Part shown: piece after piece, positions 17,032 to 25,216 of the stretch
Position numbering within the stretch: the first letter of the stretch is position 1
Layout of the letters: every line of letters begins with the position of its first letter
Assembly: GCF_042666655.1 (NCBI RefSeq)
Contig: NZ_JBHTDE010000002.1
Coordinates: 558,001-622,000, forward strand
DNA from: Paracraurococcus sp042666655
GTDB taxonomy: Bacteria > Pseudomonadota > Alphaproteobacteria > Acetobacterales > Acetobacteraceae
Direction: 5' to 3'
Length of the DNA: 64,000 nt
Made by a program: the position numbers and the translations under genes
The notes under the pieces: generated by a model
Databases searched by the model: none
What the model was told of the DNA's origin: nothing
The model's input: only the letters and a program-made list of their open reading frames with translations

Positions 17032-18038
17032 CCGCCGACCGCCCGCTTGACCTCCGCCAGGAAGGTCGCCGGCGGCACCGCATTCTGGCCCCAGCTGCTG
17101 CTGTTCGGCAGGTTCTGCAGGTCGAATTCCAGGTGCATCCAGACCAGCGCCCTGGGCCGGCGGCGGCGGAAGCCCTCGCTTTTCAGGTAGTCCAGAAGGG
17201 TGAACCAGGGGCCGTAATTGTTCGGTCGCCAAGCCAGCCCGACCGGCCGGTCGAGCTGTGCCGCGAGCAGCGGCACGAAGCCGTATTTCGGCTGGGCGAA
17301 GCTGTTGCCGACCACCACCACGTCGGCGCCGTCATCGGCGTCCAGCAGCCCGCCGGCGGCCTGCGGCTGGCGGATCTGGTAGGTCTCGGCCGGGTACCTG
17401 GCCCGCTGGTCGGCGGGCAGGAAGCGCACCAGGTCGCTGGCCGGGTTGGTCAGGGTGGTGGGGGCGCCGAGCGCCGCGGCGGGGCGCGGGGCGGGCGGCA
17501 GGCGCAGGCCCTCCTTCATCCGCTTCGCCAGCTCCGCCGCCGCCAGCTCGGCCCCCGCCGGGGTCCAGTGGGTGTCGGTGGCGAAGTAGATGGGCAGCTT
17601 CGGCTGGCCGGCACGGGCCGCGCGGAGCGGGGCGTCGAGGTCGACCACCAGGGCGCCCGACTTGCGCAGGGCCGCGAGGATCGCCGGGTAGCGCTTGTCG
17701 ATATCGACCGGCAGCCTGACGTCGTCCGGCAGGAACTGGCGGTAGAGCCGTGCCTTGGCCGGCACCACGGCCTGCACCACCTCGATGCCGGCCGCCTTCA
17801 GCGTCGCTGCCGCCTCGTTCATCACCGGCGTGGCCGCATTCAGCGCGCCGGCATCGAAGCGGGAGGTGGCGTCCCACAGCGGGAAGAGCCAGCCGTCCCT
17901 GCCGATGACCACCAGGCCGGAGATGGCGGCCCTGGCCGGCCGCGGCAGCAGGCCGGCCAGGGCCAGGGCCGCGGCGGCCAGGCCCAGTGGGCGGCGCCCC
18001 GGAGCGGAGCCGTCTGTGGGGACGTCACGGTGGGACAT
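17028..18038 (-). CDS. AlgJ/AlgX-type SGNH acetyltransferase, second copy
   Basis: Periplasmic polysaccharide O-acetyltransferase, first gene of the minus-strand operon. 336 residues. N-terminal signal or anchor (LGLAAAALALAGLLPRPARA), VVIGRDGWLFPLWD, QAVVPAKARLYRQFLPDD, the catalytic Asp155-Thr-His157 in FATDTHWTPAG, and VVVVGNSFAQPKYGF with Ser246. It is more AlgX/AlgJ-like than the 9340 homologue because it retains the GNSF block. Two such enzymes in one locus may act at different positions or different steps (inference). Confidence 0.88.
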   Translation of the reverse strand: MSHRDVPTDGSAPGRRPLGLAAAALALAGLLPRPARAAISGLVVIGRDGWLFPLWDATSRFDAGALNAATPVMNEAAATLKAAGIEVVQAVVPAKARLYRQFLPDDVRLPVDIDKRYPAILAALRKSGALVVDLDAPLRAARAGQPKLPIYFATDTHWTPAGAELAAAELAKRMKEGLRLPPAPRPAAALGAPTTLTNPASDLVRFLPADQRARYPAETYQIRQPQAAGGLLDADDGADVVVVGNSFAQPKYGFVPLLAAQLDRPVGLAWRPNNYGPWFTLLDYLKSEGFRRRRPRALVWMHLEFDLQNLPNSSSWGQNAVPPATFLAEVKRAVGG

Positions 18039-18131
18039 GCGCGGCCTGCCGATCCGGATGCGGGAATTCTACGCGGAAGCATACAAGTTTTCGTCACGGG
18101 TCCATAGCGTAACGCGCGAACATACGCGCCT

Positions 18132-18156
18132 ATTTTTATCGTAAACGTACAAAAAT
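18132..18156. promoter_or_regulatory. AT-rich inverted repeat in divergent promoter region
   Basis: ATTTTTATCGT (18132-18142) and ACGTACAAAAAT (18145-18156) form a near-perfect inverted repeat around AA. It lies in an AT-rich island (about 18060-18160) between the polysaccharide operon and the deoxyribosyltransferase gene. A short direct repeat ACGCGC..ACGCGC lies just before it. It looks like an operator or promoter core for the operon starting at 18038. The regulator is unknown. Confidence 0.4.
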
Positions 18157-18225
18157 TGTGGGCCGGCCTGGCTTCGGCGGCGGCTGGTGGATGCATCCCG
18201 CGGCGTGGATGGGCTAGATGGGGGG

Positions 18226-18816
18226 ATGCGAATCTACCTGGCCGGGCCCGAGGTCTTCCTCGCCGATGCGGACCGGATCGCCGCCGCCAAGCGCGCGGTC
18301 TGTGCCGCGCACGGGCTGACCGGCGTCTTCCCGCTGGAGCCGCCGCCGCAGGCGCCCGACCCGGCGCTGCCGGACTGGCTGCGGATCTACTGGGCGAACG
18401 AGGCGCATATCCGCGGCTGCGACGCGCTGGTCGCCAACCTCACCCCGTTCCGCGGCATCTCGGCCGACGCCGGGACGGTCTACGAGCTCGGCTTCATGCG
18501 GGCGCTCGGCCGGCCGGTCTTCGGCTACAGCAACGTGGCGCGGCGCTTCGGCGCGCGGACGCTGGCGGCGCTGGGCGGCACGGCGCGGCGGCGGCCGGAC
18601 GGGGCCTGGGAGGACGCCGAGGGCATGGCGATCGAGGAATTCGACCGGCACGACAACCTGATGCTGGAAGGCGGCATCGCCGCCGCGGGCGGGACCTTCG
18701 AGGCCGCGGAGATCCCCGAGGCCGCGCGCTGGCGCGACCTGGCCGCCTTCGGCCGCTGCGTCGCCGCGGCGGCGCGCGCCCTGGGGGCTCAGCCCGTCTC
18801 GACGTCGAGCGCGTAG
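18226..18816 (+). CDS. Nucleoside 2-deoxyribosyltransferase
   Basis: Transfers deoxyribose between purine or pyrimidine bases in nucleotide salvage. 196 residues. Seen: RIYLAGPEVFLADA at the start, GCDALVANLTPFRGISADAGTVYELGFMRALGRPVFGYSN containing the family's catalytic glutamate (YELGF) and DNLMLEGGIAA near the substrate pocket. GGGGG precedes the ATG at 18226. The last 28 bases overlap the 3' end of phoB on the other strand, an unusually tight convergent overlap. Confidence 0.9.
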   Translation: MRIYLAGPEVFLADADRIAAAKRAVCAAHGLTGVFPLEPPPQAPDPALPDWLRIYWANEAHIRGCDALVANLTPFRGISADAGTVYELGFMRALGRPVFGYSNVARRFGARTLAALGGTARRRPDGAWEDAEGMAIEEFDRHDNLMLEGGIAAAGGTFEAAEIPEAARWRDLAAFGRCVAAAARALGAQPVSTSSA

Positions 18817-19505
18817 CCGGCCGAGCGCACGGTGCGGATCACGTCGTCCTCGCCCGGGCCGTTGATCGCCTTGCGCAGCCGGCGGACATGCACGTCCACG
18901 GTGCGCGGCTCGACATGGATGTCGCGGCCCCAGACGGCGTCCAGCAATTGTTCGCGGGCGAAGACCCGCCCGGGGTGCTGCATCAGGAATTCCAGCAGCC
19001 GGTATTCGGTCGGGCCGAGATGCAGGGCGCGGCCGTTGCGGGAGACGCGGTGGGCGTCCTGGTCCATCGAGAGGTCGCGGAAGGCCAGCGTCCCGCGCGT
19101 CGCGACGCTGCCGGCGCGGCGCAGCAGGGCGCGGATGCGGGCCAGCAGCCCGTCCATGGCGAAGGGCTTGCTGATATAGTCGTCGGCGCCGATGTCGAGC
19201 GCGCGGACGCTGTCCTGCTGCTCGGTCCGGGCGGTGACCATGATGATCGGCAGGTCGCGGGTCGCCGGGCGGCGGCGCAGCTGGCGGCAGACCTCGAGGC
19301 CGGAGAGCTGCGGCAGCATCCAGTCGAGCAGCACCAGGTCCGGCTTGGTCTCGGCGACGCGCAGCAGGGCCTCCTGGCCGTCCGAGGCCTCCTCGACCCG
19401 GAAGCCCTGCTTCTCCAGGTTGTAGCGGAGAAGGGTGAGCAGCGGCACCTCGTCCTCGACCACCAGGATGGTCGGGCGGGCGCCGCTCGGCACCATGTCC
19501 GGCAT
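18789..19505 (-). CDS. phoB: Phosphate regulon response regulator PhoB
   Basis: OmpR-family transcription activator that binds Pho boxes when phosphorylated under phosphate limitation. 238 residues from the ATG at 19505, which has GGGGAGAA upstream (an ATG at 19547 lies inside phoU). Receiver domain: VVEDEVPLL, phospho-acceptor Asp in LVLLDWMLP, DYISKPF. Winged-helix domain: LHLGPTEYRLLEFLMQHPG, VEPRTVDVHVRRLRKAI and IRTVRSAGYAL. Last gene of the pst operon; its partner kinase phoR is absent from the window. Confidence 0.96.
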   Translation of the reverse strand: MPDMVPSGARPTILVVEDEVPLLTLLRYNLEKQGFRVEEASDGQEALLRVAETKPDLVLLDWMLPQLSGLEVCRQLRRRPATRDLPIIMVTARTEQQDSVRALDIGADDYISKPFAMDGLLARIRALLRRAGSVATRGTLAFRDLSMDQDAHRVSRNGRALHLGPTEYRLLEFLMQHPGRVFAREQLLDAVWGRDIHVEPRTVDVHVRRLRKAINGPGEDDVIRTVRSAGYALDVETG

Positions 19506-19521
19506 CTGCTGTTCTCCCCGC

Positions 19522-20238
19522 TCAGGCCGGCGGCCGGACGACGGCATAGGTCGAGTTGTCGCCCTTCGGGCGTTCCTCGGTCAGCGTGTCGCCCTGCACG
19601 GCGTAGTGCACCGTCTCGGCGATGTTGGTCGCGTGGTCGCCGATGCGTTCCAGGTTCTTGGCTACGAACAGCAGGTGGGTCGCCGCGGTGATGTTGCGCG
19701 CATCCTCCATCATGAAGGTCAGCATCTCGCGGAAGATGCCGTTGTAGACCTCGTCGACCGGCTGGTCGGCGGCCCAGACCTCGTCGGCGCGGGCGGCGTC
19801 GTTGTTGACCAGGGCGTCCATGGCGCCCTTCAGGTTCTCCTGCACCAGCCGCGCCATCCGCTGGAAGCCGTTCAGGCTGCCGAGCTGCGGCTGCTGGGCC
19901 AGCACGATGCTGCGCTTGGCGGCGTTGCGGGCATAGTCGCCGATGCGCTCGATCGCATGGATGATCTTCAGCACCCCGACCACCAGCCGGAGGTCGGCCC
20001 CGGCCGGCTGGCGCAGCGCCAGGATCTGGATGCAGAAGGCCTCGATCTCGCGTTCCAGCGCGTCGATCTCGGCGTCGCGCGCCATGACCTCGGTCGCCAG
20101 CTCGGCGTCGCGGCGGATCAGCGCGGTGACCGCATCCGCCACCTGCCGCTCGGCCAGGCCGCCCATGCGGGCGACCAGCTCGCGCAGGCGGCGCAGCTCC
20201 TCGGCATAGGAGCGCACGGTGTGTTGCTGCATCGTCAT
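19522..20238 (-). CDS. phoU: Phosphate transport regulator PhoU
   Basis: Negative regulator linking PstSCAB to PhoR and adjusting Pst activity. 238 residues, two three-helix PhoU domains. Visible: LVARMGGLAERQVADAVTAL, RDAEIDALEREIEAFCIQIL, HAIERIGDYARNAAK, the repeat at the C-terminus LVFVAKNLERIGDHATNIAE-like (LFVAKNLERIGDHATNIAE) and the acidic metal-binding clusters. It follows pstB by 10 bases. Confidence 0.96.
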   Translation of the reverse strand: MTMQQHTVRSYAEELRRLRELVARMGGLAERQVADAVTALIRRDAELATEVMARDAEIDALEREIEAFCIQILALRQPAGADLRLVVGVLKIIHAIERIGDYARNAAKRSIVLAQQPQLGSLNGFQRMARLVQENLKGAMDALVNNDAARADEVWAADQPVDEVYNGIFREMLTFMMEDARNITAATHLLFVAKNLERIGDHATNIAETVHYAVQGDTLTEERPKGDNSTYAVVRPPA

Positions 20239-20248
20239 GCTCCGCGCC

Positions 20249-21091
20249 TCAGCCGAACCGGCCGGTGATGTATTCCTGGGTCCGCTGCTGCTTCGGCGCG
20301 GTGAACAACTGGCCGGCCGGGGCGATCTCGATCAATTCGCCCAGGTAGAAGAAGGCGACCTGGTCGGCGCAGCGGGCGGCCTGCTGCATGTTGTGGGTGA
20401 CGATGGCGATGGTGAAGTCGCGCTTCAGCTCGTCGATCAGCTCCTCGATCTTCAGGGTGCTGATGGGGTCGAGCGCCGAGGTCGGCTCGTCGAACAGGAT
20501 CACCTCGGGCCGCACCGCGATGGTGCGGGCGATGCAGAGCCGCTGCTGCTGCCCGCCGGACAGCCCCATGGCGGAGGAGTTCAGCCGGTCCTTCGCCTCG
20601 CCCCAGATCGCCGCGCGGCTCAGCGCCCATTCGACCCGCTCGTCCATCTGCGGCTTCGACAGCGTCTCGTGCAGCCGGACGCCGAAGGCGATGTTCTCGT
20701 AGATCGTCATCGGGAAGGGGGTCGGCTTCTGGAAGACCATGCCGATCCTGGCGCGCAGCGCGTTGAGGTCGACATCCGGGTCGAGGATGTTCTGCCCGTC
20801 CATCATCACCTCGCCGGTCGCGCGCTGGCCGGGGTAGAGGCTGTACATCCGGTTCAGCACCCGCAGCAGGGTGGACTTGCCGCAGCCGGAGGGGCCGATC
20901 ATGCCGGTCACCTGGCGTTCCGGCAGGTCGAAGTCGATCCCCTTCAGCGCCCGGTTGTCGCCGTAGAAGAAGTCGAGGTTGCGGACCGCGATGCGCGCGG
21001 TCCTGTTCAGCGCGGCGGCGGAGCGCGCCTGCATGCCGCCGAAGGAGGCGGACGGGGCGGCGGTGGAATCCTGCATGGCCGAATCGCTCAT
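20249..21091 (-). CDS. pstB: Phosphate ABC transporter ATPase PstB
   Basis: ATP-hydrolysing subunit of the high-affinity phosphate importer. 280 residues. Walker A GPSGCGKSTLLR, Q-loop MVFQKPTPFPMTIYENIAFG, signature LSGGQQQRLCIARTIA, Walker B VILFDEPTSALDPIST, and the switch histidine in VTHNMQQAARCADQ. AGGAGG lies eight bases before the ATG. The first 35 or so residues are a family-variable extension. Confidence 0.97.
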   Translation of the reverse strand: MSDSAMQDSTAAPSASFGGMQARSAAALNRTARIAVRNLDFFYGDNRALKGIDFDLPERQVTGMIGPSGCGKSTLLRVLNRMYSLYPGQRATGEVMMDGQNILDPDVDLNALRARIGMVFQKPTPFPMTIYENIAFGVRLHETLSKPQMDERVEWALSRAAIWGEAKDRLNSSAMGLSGGQQQRLCIARTIAVRPEVILFDEPTSALDPISTLKIEELIDELKRDFTIAIVTHNMQQAARCADQVAFFYLGELIEIAPAGQLFTAPKQQRTQEYITGRFG

Positions 21092-21107
21092 GGGGTCGGG
21101 TCCTCCT

Positions 21108-21995
21108 TCACTTGGCCTGGCGCAGCAGGCTGCGGGCCACGATGTTCAAGAGCAGGACGGCGAGGGTGATCAGCAGCGCGCCGGCCCAGGCCAGTTCGAT
21201 CCAGTCCTGGAAGGGCGAGCCGGCATAGGAATAGATGGTGATCGGCAGGCTCGGCATCGGCTGCGACAGGTCGGTGGACCAGGCATTGTTGCCGAGGCTG
21301 GTGAAGAGCAGCGGCGCGGTCTCGCCGGCGATGCGGGCGATGCCCAGCAGGATGCCGGTGATGATGCCCGAGGTCGCCGAGCGCCAGCAGACCAGGATGA
21401 TCATCTTCCACTTCGGCGCGCCGAGGCCGATCACCGCTTCCCGCAGGGTATTCGGGATCAGGCTCAGCATGTCCTCCGTCGTGCGGACGACGATCGGGAT
21501 GATGATGATCGCCAGCGCGACCACGCCGGCCCAGCCGGAGAAGCCGCCGAAGGGCAGCACCAGCAGCTGGTAGACAAAGAGGCCGATCAGGATCGACGGC
21601 GCCGAGAGCAGGATGTCGGAGACGAAGCGGACCACGTTGCCGAAGGTCGAGCCCTTGGCATATTCGGCGAGGAAGGTGCCGACCAGCATGCCGACCGGCG
21701 TGCCGATGACGGTCGCCAGGGCGACCTGGATGAGGCTGCCGACGATGGCGTTCAGCAGGCCGCCCGCCGAGCCCGGCGGGCGGGTGACCTCGGTGAAGAC
21801 CGACAGGTTCATCGCCCCGAAGCCCTTGACGAAGAGCGTCACCAGGATCGAGGCGAGGAAGACCAGGCCGATGCCGGTGGCGGCCAGCGACAGGACGCGG
21901 AGGACGCGGTCGGCGCGCTTGCGACGGCGGCCGAGACGGGCGGCGGTGGCCGCATCCTTGACCGGCGACAGCACGGGATGGGTCGTGGCGCTCAT
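21108..21995 (-). CDS. pstA: Phosphate ABC transporter permease PstA
   Basis: Inner-membrane subunit. 295 residues, about six helices. Starts with a basic cytoplasmic head (RLGRRRKRADRVLRVLS), then helix one. The ABC-contact EAA loop is in IPNTLREAVIGLGAPKWKMI. Other family segments: GSAGGLLNAIVGSLIQVALAT, FVSDILLSAPSILIGLFVYQ and GIARIAGETAPLLFTSLGNN. Starts four bases after the pstC stop. Confidence 0.96.
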   Translation of the reverse strand: MSATTHPVLSPVKDAATAARLGRRRKRADRVLRVLSLAATGIGLVFLASILVTLFVKGFGAMNLSVFTEVTRPPGSAGGLLNAIVGSLIQVALATVIGTPVGMLVGTFLAEYAKGSTFGNVVRFVSDILLSAPSILIGLFVYQLLVLPFGGFSGWAGVVALAIIIIPIVVRTTEDMLSLIPNTLREAVIGLGAPKWKMIILVCWRSATSGIITGILLGIARIAGETAPLLFTSLGNNAWSTDLSQPMPSLPITIYSYAGSPFQDWIELAWAGALLITLAVLLLNIVARSLLRQAK

Positions 21996-21999
21996 CGGG

Positions 22000-22968
22000 T
22001 CAGACCTTCAGCCGGGAGCGCAGCAGCCAGCGCGAGGCGGCGAGCACGATGAATGACAGGACGAAGAGGATGAAGCCCAGCGCCAGCAGCGATGCGAGCT
22101 TCAGGCTGCCCGACTCGCTCTCGCCGAACTCGAGTGCCACGACCGAGGCGATGGTGTTGCCCGGGCCGAACAGCGTGGTGGTGATGCGGTTGGCGTTGCC
22201 GATGACGAAGGTGACCGCCATCGTCTCCCCCAGCGCGCGGCCGAGGCCGAGCATGATCCCGCCGGCGACCGAGATGCGGGTATAGGGCAGCACCACGCCC
22301 TTCATCACCTCCCAGGTCGTGCAGCCGAGGCCATAGGCGCTTTCCTTGAAGACCGGGGGCACCTGCTCGAAGACGTCGCGCATGGTGGCGGCGATGAAGG
22401 GCAGGATCATGATCGCCAGGATCAGCGCGGCGGTGAAGATGCCGGTGCCGAAGGGCGGGCCCTGGAACAGGAAGCCGATCAGCGGCAGCTCGCCGATCGT
22501 GTCGATCAGCGGCGGCTGGATGTACTGCGCCATCAGCGGGGCGATCAGGAAGAAGCCCCACATGCCGTAGATGATGGACGGCACGGCCGCCAGCAGCTCG
22601 ACCGCGGTACCGACCGGGCGGCGCATCCAGGGCGGCGCGAGCTCGGTCAGGAAGAAGGCGACGCCGAAGGCGACCGGCACCGCGAGGAGGATCGCCAGCA
22701 CCGCGGTCACGATGGTGCCGTAGATCGACACGCCGGCGCCGAAGACCTCGGTCACCGGGTCCCATTCGGTGGACCAGAGGAAGGGCAGGCCGAAGGCGCG
22801 GAAGGCCGGCAGGCCGCCGAGGAAGAGCTCGACGATGATGCCGCCGAGCAGCAGCAGCACCAGCGCGCCGGCGGCGTGGCAGGCACCGGAGAACAGGGTG
22901 TCGCCGAGGTTGGACCGGCTGGCGGTCCGCGGCGGCGAGGCGGCGGGGAGGGAGGCGGCCTGCGACAA
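22000..22968 (-). CDS. pstC: Phosphate ABC transporter permease PstC
   Basis: Partner permease of PstA. 322 residues. The only sensible start is a TTG at 22966-22968 with GGAG eight bases upstream; no ATG fits. Family segments: STEWDPVTEVFGAGVSIYGT, ELLAAVPSIIYGMWGFFLI, PPVFKESAYGLGCTTWEVMK (ABC-contact loop) and GGIMLGLGRALGETMAVTFV. It is separated from pstS by 142 bases carrying two hairpins. Confidence 0.96.
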   Translation of the reverse strand: MSQAASLPAASPPRTASRSNLGDTLFSGACHAAGALVLLLLGGIIVELFLGGLPAFRAFGLPFLWSTEWDPVTEVFGAGVSIYGTIVTAVLAILLAVPVAFGVAFFLTELAPPWMRRPVGTAVELLAAVPSIIYGMWGFFLIAPLMAQYIQPPLIDTIGELPLIGFLFQGPPFGTGIFTAALILAIMILPFIAATMRDVFEQVPPVFKESAYGLGCTTWEVMKGVVLPYTRISVAGGIMLGLGRALGETMAVTFVIGNANRITTTLFGPGNTIASVVALEFGESESGSLKLASLLALGFILFVLSFIVLAASRWLLRSRLKV

Positions 22969-23005
22969 GCGATGTGCTCCGACGGCGGCGGCGGGAAGCG
23001 GCGAT

Positions 23006-23100
23006 GCCGCGTTCAGGCGTGAACGCGGCGTCGCCCCGGCTCGTTGGTGTCAGGGCGGATCGCCGCGGCCGGGCGCAGGCGCCTTGCCGCGGATCCGCCC
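23006..23100 (-). terminator. Two hairpins between pstS and pstC
   Basis: First (transcription order) is a near-perfect hairpin at about 23054-23100 (GGGCGGATC.. pairing with ..GGATCCGCCC). Second is a perfect 10-bp stem at 23006-23029 with loop GGCG, extendable outward. Neither has a T-tract. They probably protect or partially terminate the pstS message, so that the binding protein is made in excess, as in other pst operons (inference). Confidence 0.5.
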
Positions 23101-23110
23101 CGGTCGGGGC

Positions 23111-24160
23111 TCAGCCCTGCCAGACCGGCTGGCCGTTGGCCTTCACCTCGGCCGTCCAGGCGGCGCGGACGGTGTCCTGCACGTTGGCCGGCAGCGGGAT
23201 GTATTCCAGCTCCTGCGCCAGCTTGGCGCCGTTCTTGAAGGCCCAGTCGAAGAACCTCATCACGTTGCGGCTGCGCTCGGCATCCGTCGGGTTCTTAGGC
23301 AGCAGGATGAAGGTGGGCGAGACGATCGGCCAGGAGGTCGCGCCCTGCTGGTCGATCAGGCTGGCCGCCATGCCGGGCGTCGACCAGTCGGCATTCGCCG
23401 CCGCGGCGATGAAGGCTTCCTGGGTCGGCTTGACGAACTGGCCGGCCTTGTTGCGCAGCTGGGTGGTGACCAGCTTGTTGGTGATGGCATAGGCGTTCTC
23501 GACATAGCCGATGGCGCCGCGAATGTTCTTCACCGTGCCGGCCACGCCCTCGTTGCCGCGGGCCCCGGTGCCGGCGGGGAAGCGGACCGAGGTGCCGACG
23601 CCGACCTTCTGCTTCCACTCCGGCGACACCGCCGCGAGGTAGGACACCCAGACATAGGTCGTGCCGGAGCCATCCGCCCGGTAGGCCGGGGCGATCGCCA
23701 GGTTCGGCAGGGTCAGGCCCTGGTTCAACTCGACGATCTTCGGGTCGTTCCACTTGGCGATCTTGCCGAGGTAGATGTCGGCCAGCAGCTCGCCGGTCAG
23801 CTTGAGCTGCTCGTTCTCGATGCCCGGGATGTTCACGATCGGCACCAGGCTGCCCATGACGGCGGGGAACTGCAGCAGGTTGCCTTCCGTCAGCTGCGCC
23901 ACCGTCAGCGGGGCATCGGAGGCGCCGAAATCGACCGTGCGGTTCTTGATCTGGTTCTGCCCGGCACCCGAGCCGACCGACTGGTAGTTCACCGTGATGC
24001 CGGTGGCGGCTTTCGCGGCCTCGGCCCACTTCTGGTAGATCGGGTTGGGGAAGGTGGCGCCGGCGCCGGTGATCTGGGCCTGCTGGGCAAGGGCCGGGCG
24101 GCCGAGCAGCGGGCTGGCCGCGGTGAGGCCGGTGGCGATGAGCAGGGTGCGACGGTTCAC
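23111..24160 (-). CDS. pstS: Periplasmic phosphate-binding protein PstS
   Basis: High-affinity phosphate receptor of the Pst importer. 349 residues. GTG start at 24158-24160 with GGAGAGAG upstream. Signal peptide NRRTLLIATGLTAASPLLGRPALAQ, possibly Tat-like because of the double arginine. Mature start QITGAGATFPNPIYQKW is the PstS hallmark, followed by VNYQSVGSGAGQNQI, FGASDAPLTVAQL, RADGSGTTYVWVSYL and GNEGVAGTVKNIRGAIGYVE. First gene of the pst operon, behind a Pho-box-like site. Confidence 0.97.
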   Translation of the reverse strand: MNRRTLLIATGLTAASPLLGRPALAQQAQITGAGATFPNPIYQKWAEAAKAATGITVNYQSVGSGAGQNQIKNRTVDFGASDAPLTVAQLTEGNLLQFPAVMGSLVPIVNIPGIENEQLKLTGELLADIYLGKIAKWNDPKIVELNQGLTLPNLAIAPAYRADGSGTTYVWVSYLAAVSPEWKQKVGVGTSVRFPAGTGARGNEGVAGTVKNIRGAIGYVENAYAITNKLVTTQLRNKAGQFVKPTQEAFIAAAANADWSTPGMAASLIDQQGATSWPIVSPTFILLPKNPTDAERSRNVMRFFDWAFKNGAKLAQELEYIPLPANVQDTVRAAWTAEVKANGQPVWQG

Positions 24161-24256
24161 GCGTCTCTCTCCGTAAGGAGCTTGCCCGGGGCCGGAATGC
24201 CCCGATGCTTTCGCGGCCTGACTACCGCTGCCGGAAGTCTGCCCTGTTGCAGATTT

Positions 24257-24274
24257 ATGAAGCTTCGATGACAG
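24257..24274 (-). promoter_or_regulatory. Pho-box-like PhoB site before pstS
   Basis: On the minus strand CTGTCAT, four bases CGAA, then GCTTCAT. The first half is an exact CTGTCAT half-site, the spacing (7+4+7) is that of a Pho box, and the second half keeps only TCAT. It lies about 97 bases upstream of pstS in a locally AT-rich stretch. PhoB encoded in the same operon would make this autoregulatory. Confidence 0.6.
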
Positions 24275-24306
24275 GATATCCGACGACCACCCCGGTTATC
24301 CATTCA

Positions 24307-25116
24307 TCAAGCCTTCTCGGCCGTGCCCGGATACCAGGATGGCCGCCGCTTGCCCCGGAAGGCGGCCAGCCCCTCGCGGCCCTCGGCCGAGGCGCGCTGC
24401 ATCCAGCCCTCATGCGCCAGCAGCGCCATCTGCCGGTCGTCCAGCGTCAGGCCGTTGGCGCCGAGGAAGCTGGCCTTGGTCACCGCGACGGCGCCGGGGG
24501 CCGATAGCAGCGTCTCGTCCAGGATGGCGGCCAGCCGCGCCTCGATCGCCTCCGCCGCCAGCACCTCGTGCACCAGGCCCATGCGCAGCGCCTCCGCCGC
24601 GCCGAAGCGTTCCCCGGTCAAGGCGTAGCGGCGGGTCTGCCGGAGGCCCATGGCGTGCACCATGTGGGTGGAGATCGGCGTCGGGGAGACGCCGACCCGC
24701 ACCTCGGTCAGGCCGAAGATCGCCGCCGGGGTGGCCAGCGCCACGTCGACGCAGCAGGCGATCCCGGCGCCGCCGCCGAAGCAGGCGCCCTGGATCACGG
24801 CGAAGGTCGGGCGGGGGAATTCGTTCAACCGCTGCATCGCCACCGTGGTGGCGAGCGAGCACTGGTAGGCCCGCTCCGGCCCGTAGCCGGCGACCTCGGC
24901 CAGCCAGTTGATGTCCGCGCCGGCGGCGAAATGCCTGCCCGCGCCGCGGATGACCAAAGCGCGGACGGACTCGTCGGCCCGCAGGTCCTCCAGCCCGGCG
25001 ATCAGCGCGCGCAGCAGGGACTCGTTGTAGGCATTGCCGACCTGCGGCCGGTTCAGGGTGACGGTGACGACGCCACGGGCGTCGCGGGACAGCAGGATGG
25101 GGGTTGCCTCGGGCAT
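24307..25116 (-). CDS. Enoyl-CoA hydratase, methylglutaconyl-CoA-hydratase-like
   Basis: Crotonase-fold enzyme, 269 residues from MPEATPILLSRDARG. The pattern NRPQVGNAYNESLL, RHFAAGADINWLAE, GACFGGGAGIACCVDVALAT, FGLTEVRVGVSPTPIS and YALTGERFGAAEALRMGLVHEVL resembles LiuC/AtuE-type hydratases of leucine and terpene catabolism. The first crotonase glutamate is replaced (GAGI), while the LTEVR glutamate remains, as in that subgroup. Its 3' neighbour is the pst region; it is divergent from the gamma-glutamyltransferase gene. Confidence 0.85.
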   Translation of the reverse strand: MPEATPILLSRDARGVVTVTLNRPQVGNAYNESLLRALIAGLEDLRADESVRALVIRGAGRHFAAGADINWLAEVAGYGPERAYQCSLATTVAMQRLNEFPRPTFAVIQGACFGGGAGIACCVDVALATPAAIFGLTEVRVGVSPTPISTHMVHAMGLRQTRRYALTGERFGAAEALRMGLVHEVLAAEAIEARLAAILDETLLSAPGAVAVTKASFLGANGLTLDDRQMALLAHEGWMQRASAEGREGLAAFRGKRRPSWYPGTAEKA

Positions 25117-25216
25117 GGCGGCTTTCTCCGGTTGCCGCCGGCTTGTGCCGATGCGGCCGAATTGACAAGCCCGGCCGGCGAAGCCGACGCTTCCCCCGAC
25201 CCGGAGGCACCAGCCC

